In this document: positions 15,029-23,191 of the stretch, piece by piece
How positions within the stretch are numbered: the stretch's first letter is position 1
Layout: each line of letters opens with the position of its first letter
Source of the DNA: an uncultured Oscillospiraceae bacterium
GTDB lineage: Bacteria > Bacillota > Clostridia > Oscillospirales > Oscillospiraceae
DNA: 34,524 bases
Direction of reading: 5' to 3'
Assembly (NCBI GenBank): GCA_934597345.1
Contig: CAKTRJ010000024.1
Span: forward strand, 1-34,524
Position numbers and translations under genes: made by a program
The notes under the pieces: model-generated
Seen by the model: only the letters and a program-made list of their open reading frames with translations
Told to the model about the DNA's origin: nothing
Database searches by the model: none

Positions 15029-15065
15029 GGAGTGGACATGTGTCTTGACATCTGTCCACTCCATT
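15026..15065 (+). promoter_or_regulatory. Dyad operator, probable NiaR box
   Basis: A 13-bp perfect inverted repeat, AATGGAGTGGACA (15026-15038) and TGTCCACTCCATT (15053-15065), begins inside the -10. Between the arms lies a nested TGTC-TT-GACA dyad, so the centre reads GGACA-N2-TGTC-N2-GACA-N2-TGTCC. The adjacent niaR gene makes NiaR the likely binder; TGTC/GACA repeats fit my memory of NiaR sites but this was not checked. The RNA could also form a hairpin. Confidence 0.65.
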
Positions 15066-15093
15066 TGATTTTACGGGATATGAGGTACATAGT

Positions 15094-16200
15094 ATGGAAA
15101 AAGTCCGGGCATTTCTGACGCGGAAGAACATCACCTTCTCCGCCAAGCGCTATTTTATCGACGCCATGTCCGCCATGGCGCAGGGCCTGTTCTGCACGCT
15201 GCTGGTGGGCACCATTCTGGACACCATCGGCAAACAGTTCGGCATCGGCTTTCTGACCAATGCGTTTCTGACCATCACCAAGGGTGATGTGGTACTCAGC
15301 TACACCATCGGCGGGCTGTGCTCGTTGATGGTGGGCCCGGCTATGGCCGTGGCCATCGGCAACGCCTTGCAGGCCCCGCCGCTGGTGCTGTTCTCCCTGA
15401 TCACCGTGGGCTTTGCCACCAATGTGCTGGGCGGTGCGGGCGGCCCGCTGGCCGTGTTCTTCGTGGCCATTCTGGCCGCCGAGGTGGGCAAGGCCGTCAG
15501 CAAGGAGACCAAGATCGACATTCTGGTAACGCCAGTGGTCACCATTCTGGCGGGCATCGGCTTTGCGGCGCTGGTAGCGCGGCCTATCGGCGCGGCGGCC
15601 ATCTCCGTGGGCAAGGCCATCATGTGGGCCACGGAGCTTCAGCCTTTCTTCATGGGTATTCTGGTGTCCGTTATCATCGGCGTGGCGCTGACGCTGCCCA
15701 TTTCCTCCGCCGCCATCTGCGCTTCCCTCGGCCTGACGGGCCTTGCGGGCGGCGCCGCCGTGGCGGGCTGCTGCGCACAGATGGTGGGCTTCGCCGTTAT
15801 GAGCTTCCGGGAGAACCGCTGGGGCGGTCTGGTGGCCCAGGGCATCGGCACCAGCATGCTGCAAATGGGCAACATCGTCCGCAATATTCGCATCTGGATA
15901 CCGCCCACGCTGGCCTCCGCCGTCACCGGCCCGCTGGCCACCTGCCTTTTCAAGCTGCAGATGAACGGCGCGGCGGTGTCCTCCGGCATGGGCACCTGCG
16001 GCTTCGTGGGACAGATCGGCGTATACACCGGCTGGGTCAATGACGTGGCCAGCGGTGCGAAAGCCGCCATCACCGGCTTCGACTGGCTGGGGCTGATCCT
16101 GATCTCCTTCGTGCTGCCCGCCGTGCTGACATGGCTGTTCGCCATTCCCCTGCGGAAGTGGGGCTGGATCAAGGACGGCGACCTGAAGCTGGACCTGTAA
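15094..16200 (+). CDS. PTS EIIC-like membrane transporter (PTS_EIIC_2 / PfoR-type), possible niacin-related uptake
   Basis: A 368-residue polytopic membrane protein with roughly ten hydrophobic segments, rich in Gly and Ala. It resembles the PTS_EIIC_2 family (also annotated as PfoR-type putative toxin regulators): FSAKRYFIDAMSAMAQGLF near the start, GPAMAVAIGNALQAPPLVLFS, GGAGGPLAVFFVAILAAEVGK and NGAAVSSGMGTCGFVGQIGVYTGW. No EIIA or EIIB domain is fused or nearby, so phosphotransfer transport is doubtful. The location directly after niaR, with a dyad over its promoter, suggests uptake of niacin or a related NAD precursor; this is inference. The ATG at 15094 follows a modest GAGGT site. Confidence 0.85.
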   Translation: MEKVRAFLTRKNITFSAKRYFIDAMSAMAQGLFCTLLVGTILDTIGKQFGIGFLTNAFLTITKGDVVLSYTIGGLCSLMVGPAMAVAIGNALQAPPLVLFSLITVGFATNVLGGAGGPLAVFFVAILAAEVGKAVSKETKIDILVTPVVTILAGIGFAALVARPIGAAAISVGKAIMWATELQPFFMGILVSVIIGVALTLPISSAAICASLGLTGLAGGAAVAGCCAQMVGFAVMSFRENRWGGLVAQGIGTSMLQMGNIVRNIRIWIPPTLASAVTGPLATCLFKLQMNGAAVSSGMGTCGFVGQIGVYTGWVNDVASGAKAAITGFDWLGLILISFVLPAVLTWLFAIPLRKWGWIKDGDLKLDL

Positions 16201-16210
16201 TATTGAAAGA

Positions 16211-16250
16211 AACGGCCCGCGTTCCGGGTGGAACGCGGGCCGTTCTTTTC
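16211..16250 (+). terminator. Terminator of the EIIC-like gene
   Basis: AACGGCCCGCGTTCC (16211-16225) pairs with GGAACGCGGGCCGTT (16230-16244) around GGGT, followed by CTTTTC. Confidence 0.88.
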
Positions 16251-16257
16251 GTGCATA

Positions 16258-16290
16258 AAAAATGAGTGAGGCACAGCCTCACTCATTTTT
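16258..16290. terminator. Terminator of the ispH-rpsA operon (bidirectional)
   Basis: AAAAATGAGTGAGGC (16258-16272) pairs with GCCTCACTCATTTTT (16276-16290), with an ACA loop. The left A-run is the U-tail for the reverse-strand operon ending at 16305. Confidence 0.88.
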
Positions 16291-16304
16291 ATCATGCTTG
16301 GAAA

Positions 16305-18257
16305 TTACTCCTCGTCCTCAGCTTCCTCGTCGGCAGCGGGAGTCAGCAGAGCGCGGATGGACAGGGATATCTTCTGCTTCTCTTCGTCGATGGCAGTGAT
16401 CTTGGCGTCCACCATCTGGCCCTCGGACAGGACGTCACCGGGCTTCTCGATGCGGCGGTCAGCGATCTGGGAGATGTGGATCAGGCCATCCACGCCGGGC
16501 ACGACCTCAGCGAAAGCGCCGAAAGCCATCAGCTTCACGATGCGGACGTTGGCAACGTCGCCCACCTTATAGGTCTCCATGAACTTATCCCAGGGGTTGC
16601 AGGAGTGATCCTTCACGCCCAGAGAGATCTTGCGCTTCTCGGGATCGAAGGAAATGACATACACGTCCAGAGGATCGCCAACAGAGACGACCTCGGCGGG
16701 ATTCTTGATGCGGCTCCAGCTCAGTTCGGAGATGTGGACCATGCCGTCCACGCCGCCGATGTCCACGAACACGCCGTAGGAGGTCATGGACTTGACAACG
16801 CCGTTATAGTGCTTGCCGACCTCGATGTTGTTCCAGATCTCAGCCTGAGCGGCCTGACGGGCCTCGTACTGCACGGCACGGATGGAACCCACCACGCGGC
16901 GGCGGGCACGGTTGACCTCGGTAATACGCAGGGAGACGGTCTTGCCGATCATCTCGCTCAGCTCAGCGCCGCGGGGCTGGCCGGACTGGGAAGCGGGAAC
17001 GAACACGCGCACGCCCTTGACGTTGACGACGATGCCGCCCTTGTTCTCCTCGGTGACCTTGCCTTCCAGCGTGGTCTTGTTCTCGCAGGCCTCTGCGATG
17101 TCATCCCACACCTTCACGGCGTCCAGACGCTTCTTGGACAGCATGGCATAGCCTTCCACGTCGTTGACGCGGATGATGTAAGTCTCGATCTCGTCGCCGA
17201 CCTTCACCACGTCCTCGGGCTTGACGTTGGGATCAGCGGACAGTTCGTCGATGGCAATATAGCCAGCCTGCTTGCAGCCCAAATCGACCTGCACCTCGGT
17301 GGGGCCGATGGCTGTCACGATACCGGTTACCTTCTCTCCTGTATTTAAAGTCTTAAAAGATTTTTCCAGCATTTCCTCGAAGCTTTCTTCCATAGCTTCA
17401 TTGTTCTTGATTTCTTCGCTCATCGTTTCGTTTACCTCCTTAATGATGCTCGCCGGTGTGGACGCGCCGGCTGTAAGCCCCGCCACAGAACATCCTTTAA
17501 GAAAGTTTGGCTCAAGTTCACTGGCCCCTTCGATCTGATAGACCTGGGGACACCTCTTGCTGCAAATCTCTGTCAAGTGTTGGGTGTTGGCACTCTTACG
17601 ATCTCCGACCACGACCATAACGTCGACCCTGGCGGCCAGTTCAGCCGCTTCCGATTGGCGTCTTTGCGTAGCATTACATATTGTATCAAATAATTTCGCG
17701 TTTGTACACTCTTTTTTCAAAATTTTTGAAGAAGTTTCCCACAGGGATCGGATGCAGGTGGTCTGGGCTACCACGGTCAGGGGCAGACAACGATTTTTTT
17801 CATCTGAATCCAACCATTCCAGCAGCTTTTCCGGCGTTTCAAAGATCCGTGACCGCGCCGACCAGCTGGCTGCGCCCAGTACCTCGGGATGATGCTCCTC
17901 GCCAATGATGACGGGGACGCGGCCCTCCTCGTCCGCCTGGGCCACCAGATGCTGTATCCGCAGCACGTTGGGACAGGTGGCGTTGACGCATACCGCCCCG
18001 ATCTCCGCCAGCCGCTCCAGCACCTGCTTGCGCTCGCCGTGGGACCGGATGATGACCGTATCTCCCGGCCGCACTTCCTCCGCGCTGCTGACGGTGCGGC
18101 AGCCCAGTTCTTCCAGCTCACGCACCACATGGGCGTTGTGGATAATGCTGCCCAGCATCACGCAGCCGCCCTTTTCACGGGCCGTTTCCTCTGCCAGCGT
18201 TACGGCGCGCTCCACGCCGTAGCAGAAACCGGCGCTCTCCGCCTGAATGACCCTCAT
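16305..18257 (-). CDS. ispH-rpsA: Bifunctional HMBPP reductase IspH / ribosomal protein S1 fusion
   Basis: A 650-residue fusion. Residues 1-278 are IspH, the last MEP-pathway enzyme, which converts HMBPP to IPP/DMAPP. It carries the three cluster cysteines C12 (AGFCYGVERAV), C95 (NATCPNV) and C194 (DTICNAT), plus HNAHVV, RSHGE and EEHHPEV. From residue 279 follow four S1 RNA-binding repeats (about 305-376, 393-462, 478-547, 563-634) and an acidic tail, giving an S1-like protein. This fusion is known in Clostridia. At the junction Met279 is preceded by AAGGAGG, and a promoter-like sequence lies further upstream, so the S1 part may also be made alone. The start overlaps the plsC stop in ATGA. 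The segment around 17650-17720 is conspicuously AT-rich compared with its surroundings. Confidence 0.96.
   Translation of the reverse strand: MRVIQAESAGFCYGVERAVTLAEETAREKGGCVMLGSIIHNAHVVRELEELGCRTVSSAEEVRPGDTVIIRSHGERKQVLERLAEIGAVCVNATCPNVLRIQHLVAQADEEGRVPVIIGEEHHPEVLGAASWSARSRIFETPEKLLEWLDSDEKNRCLPLTVVAQTTCIRSLWETSSKILKKECTNAKLFDTICNATQRRQSEAAELAARVDVMVVVGDRKSANTQHLTEICSKRCPQVYQIEGASELEPNFLKGCSVAGLTAGASTPASIIKEVNETMSEEIKNNEAMEESFEEMLEKSFKTLNTGEKVTGIVTAIGPTEVQVDLGCKQAGYIAIDELSADPNVKPEDVVKVGDEIETYIIRVNDVEGYAMLSKKRLDAVKVWDDIAEACENKTTLEGKVTEENKGGIVVNVKGVRVFVPASQSGQPRGAELSEMIGKTVSLRITEVNRARRRVVGSIRAVQYEARQAAQAEIWNNIEVGKHYNGVVKSMTSYGVFVDIGGVDGMVHISELSWSRIKNPAEVVSVGDPLDVYVISFDPEKRKISLGVKDHSCNPWDKFMETYKVGDVANVRIVKLMAFGAFAEVVPGVDGLIHISQIADRRIEKPGDVLSEGQMVDAKITAIDEEKQKISLSIRALLTPAADEEAEDEE
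17423..17441 (-). promoter_or_regulatory. Internal ribosome-binding site and ATG before the S1 part
   Basis: The seven-base AAGGAGG (complement of 17435-17441) lies 11 bases before ATG (17423-17421), which codes Met279 of the fusion at the exact IspH/S1 boundary. A separate S1 protein of 371 residues could start here. Confidence 0.55.
17680..17688 (-). promoter_or_regulatory. Possible extended -10 promoter inside ispH
   Basis: The reverse strand reads TGATACAAT, a TGN extended -10 with TACAAT, in the AT-rich stretch of ispH about 250 bp before the internal S1 start. There is no good -35 at 17 bp. Confidence 0.3.
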
Positions 18258-18850
18258 CGGACACCGCCCAGCTCGTACACCTGGCGCATGACCTCATCCA
18301 CGTTCTGCTGATACTCCTCCGCCGTGCCCTTCCGCTCGGTATACACCGGGGCGTAGGGCTTGCCGATGATGAGGGACAGCTTGTGGAACAGCCGCCGGGT
18401 GCTGCTGATGAACACCGGCAGCATCTTCACGCCGGAGCGGATGGCGATCATGGTGGCGCCGCCCTTGGGCTGCACATGCTGTCCCTTCTTCACCCGGGTA
18501 CCCTCCGGGAAGATCAGCAGGCTGAAGCCGTCCTTCAGGCTCTTGATGGCGGTCTTGATGGCCCCGATATCACTGTTGCCCCGATCCACGGGAAAGGCCC
18601 CCATATACCGGATAAAGCCGCCCACGACGGGGATGCGGAACAGCTGCTGCTTGGCCATGATCCGCAATGGCACATCATCTACCAGTGCGCAGACGATCAG
18701 CACCGGATCCCACGCGCTGGAATGATTGGCACACAGCACCACCGGCTCATCGGGCAGGTTCTCCCGGCCTTGGATCTCCACCGGGAACAGCCACAGAAGC
18801 AGCGGCCGCAGAAATTTCCACACAAAGGCAAAAAACGGATTCTTCTTCAC
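18254..18850 (-). CDS. plsC: 1-acyl-sn-glycerol-3-phosphate acyltransferase
   Basis: A 198-residue PlsC-family protein with the catalytic HX4D motif (H43-D48 in NHSSAWDP) and the substrate motif FPEGTR (114-119). A hydrophobic N-terminal stretch (about 6-22) anchors it to the membrane. It acylates lysophosphatidic acid to phosphatidic acid. It overlaps cmk and ispH by ATGA at each end, the cmk-plsC-ispH-rpsA order being a recurrent cluster in Clostridia. Confidence 0.95.
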   Translation of the reverse strand: MKKNPFFAFVWKFLRPLLLWLFPVEIQGRENLPDEPVVLCANHSSAWDPVLIVCALVDDVPLRIMAKQQLFRIPVVGGFIRYMGAFPVDRGNSDIGAIKTAIKSLKDGFSLLIFPEGTRVKKGQHVQPKGGATMIAIRSGVKMLPVFISSTRRLFHKLSLIIGKPYAPVYTERKGTAEEYQQNVDEVMRQVYELGGVR

Positions 18851-19527
18851 AGACCCACCTTCTCCCGGATGATCTCCAAAATTTTCTCCTTGCTCTGCTG
18901 AAAGTCCAGATAGCTGGTATCCACCACAATGGCGTCCTCCGCCGGGCGCAGCGGCGCGGCGGCACGGTGGGTGTCGTTATAGTCCCGCTCCTTCATCTCC
19001 GCCAGCACCTGGTCAAAAGGCCGGGGCGTACCCCGCTCCTGCAATTCCTTTTCCCGGCGGCGGGCACGCACCGCCACATCCGCCTGCAGGAAGATCTTCA
19101 CATCCGCGTGGGGCAGCACCACGGTGCCGATATCCCGGCCATCCATGATGACGCTGCTTCTGCGGGCAAAGTCCCGCTGCATCTCCAGCAGGAACGAGCG
19201 CACCTCCGGGATGGCGGACACCGCCGAGGCGTACAGCGACATCTCCGGCAGGCGGATCTCCCGTGTCACATCCTCGCCATGCAGCAGCATATGCTGCAAA
19301 CCCTGCTCGTCATAGCGCATCTCGATCTTCACCTGGGGCAGCAGGGCGATCACCGCCTGGGTATCGGCGGCGTCCACACCCTGACGGCGGGCATAACAGC
19401 CAATGGTACGGTAGATGGCGCCGGTGTCCACATAGATAATGTGCAGTTCCGCCGCAGCCGCCTTGGCCAGCGTGCTCTTTCCCGCGCCGCTTGGCCCGTC
19501 CACCGCCACAGAATAGATCTTCTCCAT
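18847..19527 (-). CDS. cmk: Cytidylate kinase
   Basis: A 226-residue CMP/dCMP kinase. The P-loop GPSGAGKST is at 11-19, followed by LHIIYVDTGAIYRTIGCYA and the CMP-binding MDGRDIGTVVLP. The C-terminal part has RARRREKELQERG and KERDYNDTHRAAAPL, typical of the family. The ATG at 19527 (GGAG 10 bases upstream) is chosen, since the longer frame reads into the upstream gene's end. It is 7 bp after the HI0933-type flavoprotein gene and overlaps plsC by 4 bp. Confidence 0.96.
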   Translation of the reverse strand: MEKIYSVAVDGPSGAGKSTLAKAAAAELHIIYVDTGAIYRTIGCYARRQGVDAADTQAVIALLPQVKIEMRYDEQGLQHMLLHGEDVTREIRLPEMSLYASAVSAIPEVRSFLLEMQRDFARRSSVIMDGRDIGTVVLPHADVKIFLQADVAVRARRREKELQERGTPRPFDQVLAEMKERDYNDTHRAAAPLRPAEDAIVVDTSYLDFQQSKEKILEIIREKVGL

Positions 19528-19534
19528 AGTTGAT

Positions 19535-20767
19535 TCACTCCCGCTCCGCCGCAGACACACCGGCCAGATGGCCCGTGGCCCACGCGATCTGTAAATTAAA
19601 GCCGCCGGTATAGGCGTCCACGTCCAATACTTCACCGGCAAAATACAGCCCCGCCACCAGCTTGGACTCCATGGTGTTGGGCTTCACCTCGCTGACCTTC
19701 ACGCCGCCGGCAGTGACGATGGCCTCCGCCACCGGACGCACGCCGGTCACATGGATTTCAAAATGCTTCAAAAGCCGGATCAGCGCCCGCCGCTGCTCCT
19801 TCGTCAGGGAATTGGCCTTCAGCGTCGGCGGAAGGCCCAGCCGCCGGGAGAGCACCGGCGCCATGCTGTGAGGCACCAGACCGCACAGCAGCTTTTCCAC
19901 GTCCCGGTTGGGGCTTTCACTGATGTCCCGCAGGATACGGGCCTCCAGCTTCTGCTCATCCAGTGCCGGCTTCAGGTCGATGCTGAGCCGGTACTGCTCC
20001 TTCTCCCAGTTCCGCAGATGGGCGCTGGCGGACAGCACCAGCGGGCCGGACACGCCGAAATGGGTAAACAGCATCTCGCCGAACTCCCGGAATACCGCCT
20101 TGTTCTTCTGGTTATAGGCCGTCAGTTCCACGTTTTTCAGGCTCAGCCCCTGCATATGGCGGCAGCAGTCGTCGTCACTGACCAGCGGCACCAGAGAGCC
20201 CCTCGGCTCCACGATGGTATGGCCCAGCGCGGCGGCCATCTTATAGCCGTCGCCGGTGGAGCCTGTGCCGGGGTAGGACACGCCGCCGGTGGCGATGATC
20301 ACCGCGTCGGAGGGATAGGTCTCCTTCTCCCCTGTCACCGCCGTCACATGGCCCTCCGCCGTCTCCACCGCCGCGGCCCGGTCATGGGCCCAGCGGATAT
20401 GCAACGCCTTCACCCTGCGCTTCAGCGCGTCGGTGATGTCGAAGGCACTGTCGGACACCGGGAATACCCGGTCGCCCCGTTCCACCTTCAGCGGTACGCC
20501 GCAGCTCTGGAAAAACGCCATGGTGTCCCGGCTGGTGAACCGGGACAGGGCGCTGTACAGGAAGCGGCCGTTGCGGGGGATGTGGGCCATCAGGCCCTCC
20601 AGATCCGTGTCGTTGGTGACGTTGCAGCGCCCCTTTCCCGTGATATTGACTTTTTTGCCCAACCGCTCGTTGGGCTCTATCAGGCACACCTGCGCGCTGC
20701 CCTCCGCGGCGGCGATGGCGGCCATCAGACCGGCGGCGCCGCCGCCGATCACCGTTACCTTATTCAT
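19535..20767 (-). CDS. HI0933/BaiN-family FAD-dependent oxidoreductase
   Basis: A 410-residue flavoprotein. The FAD-binding GGGAAGLMAAIAAAEG starts at residue 8. TGKGRCNVTN, IATGGVSYPGTGSTGDGY and the C-terminal LYFAGEVLDVDAYTGGFNLQ are diagnostic for the HI0933-like (BaiN/YtfN-type) family. The physiological substrate is not settled; bile-acid and aminoacetone activities have been proposed for relatives. It starts 8 bp inside the end of the RpiR-type regulator gene and is 7 bp ahead of cmk, so it is part of the long operon. Confidence 0.92.
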   Translation of the reverse strand: MNKVTVIGGGAAGLMAAIAAAEGSAQVCLIEPNERLGKKVNITGKGRCNVTNDTDLEGLMAHIPRNGRFLYSALSRFTSRDTMAFFQSCGVPLKVERGDRVFPVSDSAFDITDALKRRVKALHIRWAHDRAAAVETAEGHVTAVTGEKETYPSDAVIIATGGVSYPGTGSTGDGYKMAAALGHTIVEPRGSLVPLVSDDDCCRHMQGLSLKNVELTAYNQKNKAVFREFGEMLFTHFGVSGPLVLSASAHLRNWEKEQYRLSIDLKPALDEQKLEARILRDISESPNRDVEKLLCGLVPHSMAPVLSRRLGLPPTLKANSLTKEQRRALIRLLKHFEIHVTGVRPVAEAIVTAGGVKVSEVKPNTMESKLVAGLYFAGEVLDVDAYTGGFNLQIAWATGHLAGVSAAERE

Positions 20768-21626
20768 CTTCCGCTTTCCCGAAAATACTGTATTTCGACC
20801 ACACCTGCTCCATCTCGGCAAACACCTGCGACACCTCTTCCCGCTTCTGCTGGCCGACAGCCAGGATCAGCGCGTTCATCAAGCTCAGCGGCGCAGCCAG
20901 CGAGTCCACGTAGGACAGCGCCTCGCACCGCACCAACAGCGCCGCGGTGGCCAGCGGGTACAGGGGCGACATCTGACTGTCGGTGATGGCCACCACATCC
21001 GCGCCCCGGTCATGGGCCAGCTGCATGGCGTGGATGCCCATATTGGAGTAGCGGGGGAAGCTGATACCCACCATCACGTCGCCGGGGCCGATGTGGATCA
21101 TCTGCTCGTAAATTTCACCTGCCGCCGTGTTCTGCACATAGATCACGTTCTTGAACAGCAGGTGGAAATAGAAATTCAGATAGCCCGCCAGAAATGAACT
21201 GGAGCGCACACCCAGAATGTAGATGTGCTGGGCGTTCAGCAGCAGTTCCACCGCCCGCTGGAACTCGCCCCGGTCGATCTGCTCGATGGCGGTATGGATG
21301 CTGTCCATATCCCGCTGCATCACGGCGGCAAGGATATCGTCTCCGGTCATCTGATCCTGGGATGCCTGGATCCGCTGCACCGAGGTCAGCTTGCCGCGGA
21401 TGATCTCCTGCAATGCTTTCTGCATGGCGGGATAGCCGCTGTATCCCAGCTCGGCGGCGAACCGCACCACCGTGGATTCGCTGACCTGTGCCGTCTGGCC
21501 CAGCTTGGCGGCGGTCATGAAGGCCGCCTTGTCATAGTTGTTCAGAATATAGTCGGCGATCCGCTTCTGTCCCTTGGAAAAGCCGTCCATACTGGCGCGT
21601 ATCGTATGTAATACGCTCTGCTTCAT
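20760..21626 (-). CDS. MurR/RpiR-family transcriptional regulator (HTH + SIS)
   Basis: A 288-residue regulator. The N-terminal HTH_6 domain contains FSKGQKRIADYILNNYDKAAFM ... AQVSESTVVRFAAELGYSGYPAMQKAL. The C-terminal SIS domain, a phosphosugar-binding fold, contains IYILGVRSSSFLAGYL, ISFPRYSNMG and ADVVAITDSQMSPL. The start at 21626 overlaps the rluB stop in ATGA, with a weak AAGGAAG site. Such regulators usually sit beside sugar catabolism genes, but here it is inside a housekeeping operon, so its targets and ligand are unknown. Confidence 0.92.
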   Translation of the reverse strand: MKQSVLHTIRASMDGFSKGQKRIADYILNNYDKAAFMTAAKLGQTAQVSESTVVRFAAELGYSGYPAMQKALQEIIRGKLTSVQRIQASQDQMTGDDILAAVMQRDMDSIHTAIEQIDRGEFQRAVELLLNAQHIYILGVRSSSFLAGYLNFYFHLLFKNVIYVQNTAAGEIYEQMIHIGPGDVMVGISFPRYSNMGIHAMQLAHDRGADVVAITDSQMSPLYPLATAALLVRCEALSYVDSLAAPLSLMNALILAVGQQKREEVSQVFAEMEQVWSKYSIFGKAEDE

Positions 21627-22342
21627 ATTTTCTCGCTTCCTTTTAGCGCGGAGATCTCCGCGTCTGTTAAATACCGCCACTGTCCGGCCTTCAGGCCGCC
21701 CAGCGTCAGTCCCTCCTCGGCAATGCGCCGCAGCCGCGCCACCTGCAGGCCCACCTGCGCACACATGCGGCGGATCTGGCGGTTCTTCCCCTGATGGATG
21801 GTGATGCGCAGCAATGCCTGTCCGCCCTTCTGCCAGACCGGCAACACCTGCGCCGGAACCACAGGCGTACCATCCTCCAGCGCGGTCACGGCGGCCAGTC
21901 GTGCCGCCGCGCCCTCCAGCGCACCGGTGACGGTCACCTCGTAGACCTTGTCTACCTGATGCTTCGGGTGGGTCATGGCCTGCATCAGAGCGCCGTCGTT
22001 GGTAAACAGCAGCAGGCCCTCGCTGTCCTTATCCAGCCGCCCCACAGGGAACACCCGCGTGCCGCAGTCCGCCACCAGTCCGGCGGCGGTGGCCCGCCCC
22101 AGCTCGTCGCTGAGGGTAGTCACATAGCCCCGGGGCTTATTCAGCATCAGATATACCGCCGGTTCGGCAAAGGCCAGCGGCTTTCCGTCAATGGCGATGG
22201 TGTCCGTCTCCGGATCGGCCTTATCGCCCAGCTGCGCCGCCGCTCCGTTGACCGTCACCCGTCCCTCCGCAAGCAGCTCCTCCGCCGCCCGCCGGGAGCA
22301 GATACCGGCCCGTGAGATCAGTTTTTGCAGCCGTTCCGTCAT
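21623..22342 (-). CDS. rluB: 23S rRNA pseudouridine synthase RluB-type
   Basis: A 239-residue RsuA/RluB-family enzyme. An N-terminal S4 RNA-binding domain (MTERLQKLISRAGICSRRAAEELLAEGRVTVNG) is followed by the catalytic domain with GRLDKDSEGLLLFTNDG (catalytic D104) and KNRQIRRMCAQVGL. It isomerises uridine in rRNA, probably near position 2605 of 23S. The start overlaps the dac stop in ATGA with GGAGG upstream. Its position next to dac is conserved with the Bacillus dacB/rluB region. Confidence 0.95.
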   Translation of the reverse strand: MTERLQKLISRAGICSRRAAEELLAEGRVTVNGAAAQLGDKADPETDTIAIDGKPLAFAEPAVYLMLNKPRGYVTTLSDELGRATAAGLVADCGTRVFPVGRLDKDSEGLLLFTNDGALMQAMTHPKHQVDKVYEVTVTGALEGAAARLAAVTALEDGTPVVPAQVLPVWQKGGQALLRITIHQGKNRQIRRMCAQVGLQVARLRRIAEEGLTLGGLKAGQWRYLTDAEISALKGSEKI

Positions 22343-23127
22343 GTTTCCTCCGTCTTTTCTGCAAAGCCCGTTTCATACAGGGCCTTGTGGTCGGCCCAGT
22401 CGTTGCCGTCGCACAGCGTCACCGCCACCAGGCGGCGGCCCTGCCGCTCCGCGCAGGACACCAGCGTGCGGCCCGCCGCCCTGGTATAGCCGGTTTTCAT
22501 GCCGATGCAGCCCTCCACCTGAGAGAGCAGCTTGTTATGGTTGGTCATAGTCCTGCCGCCCACCGTGGCCGTGCGGGTGGAGCAGATGCGCCGGAAGGTA
22601 GGATCCTTCGCCGCGTAGGCCGCCAGCACCGCCATATCCCGTGCGGTGGAATAGTGGTTTTCATCATCCAGCCCGTTGGGATTGGCAAAGGAGGTACCCG
22701 TCATGCCCAGCGCCGCCGCCTTGTCGTTCATGGCGGCCACAAAGGCCTCCAGACCGCCGCAGCAGTCCGCCAGCGCCAGCGCCGCGTCATTGCCGCTGCA
22801 CAGCAGCAGCCCGTACAGCAGCTCCTCCACCGTCACCACCTCGCCGGGCTTGAGATACATGGAGGAGCCCTCCACCATGTGATCATTGGTCACGGTGATG
22901 GTATCGGTCAACCGGGCATGCTCCAGCACCACCAGCGCCGTCATGATCTTGGTGGTGCTGGCGATCCGCATTTTCCGGGCCGCGTCCTTTTCGTACAGTA
23001 TCTCTCCGCTGTCGGCGTCCATCAGAATGGCCGCCGCGGCGGAAAGCTGTACCGCCTCCGCCCGGCAGGGCAGAAGCGTCAGCAGCAGGCCAAGGGCCAA
23101 CAGTGCCCCCCATAGTTTCTTCCACAT
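22339..23127 (-). CDS. D-alanyl-D-alanine carboxypeptidase (S11, DacB/DacF type)
   Basis: A 262-residue penicillin-binding peptidase with a cleavable signal sequence (residues 1-25). The active-site motifs are STTK (S57, K60), SGN (111-113) and KTG (212-214). It trims pentapeptides in peptidoglycan outside the membrane, often cortex in spore formers. It is short: the C-terminal PBP5-type beta domain and membrane anchor are absent, so it would be soluble or wall-associated. It lies 64 bp after the gerW-like gene in the sporulation-linked part of the operon. Confidence 0.94.
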   Translation of the reverse strand: MWKKLWGALLALGLLLTLLPCRAEAVQLSAAAAILMDADSGEILYEKDAARKMRIASTTKIMTALVVLEHARLTDTITVTNDHMVEGSSMYLKPGEVVTVEELLYGLLLCSGNDAALALADCCGGLEAFVAAMNDKAAALGMTGTSFANPNGLDDENHYSTARDMAVLAAYAAKDPTFRRICSTRTATVGGRTMTNHNKLLSQVEGCIGMKTGYTRAAGRTLVSCAERQGRRLVAVTLCDGNDWADHKALYETGFAEKTEET

Positions 23128-23191
23128 GGTATCACCCCGGATACCATCCTATGCGGGCGCGGTTTGTCCCTAGTTTCCGAATATTTCTTTT

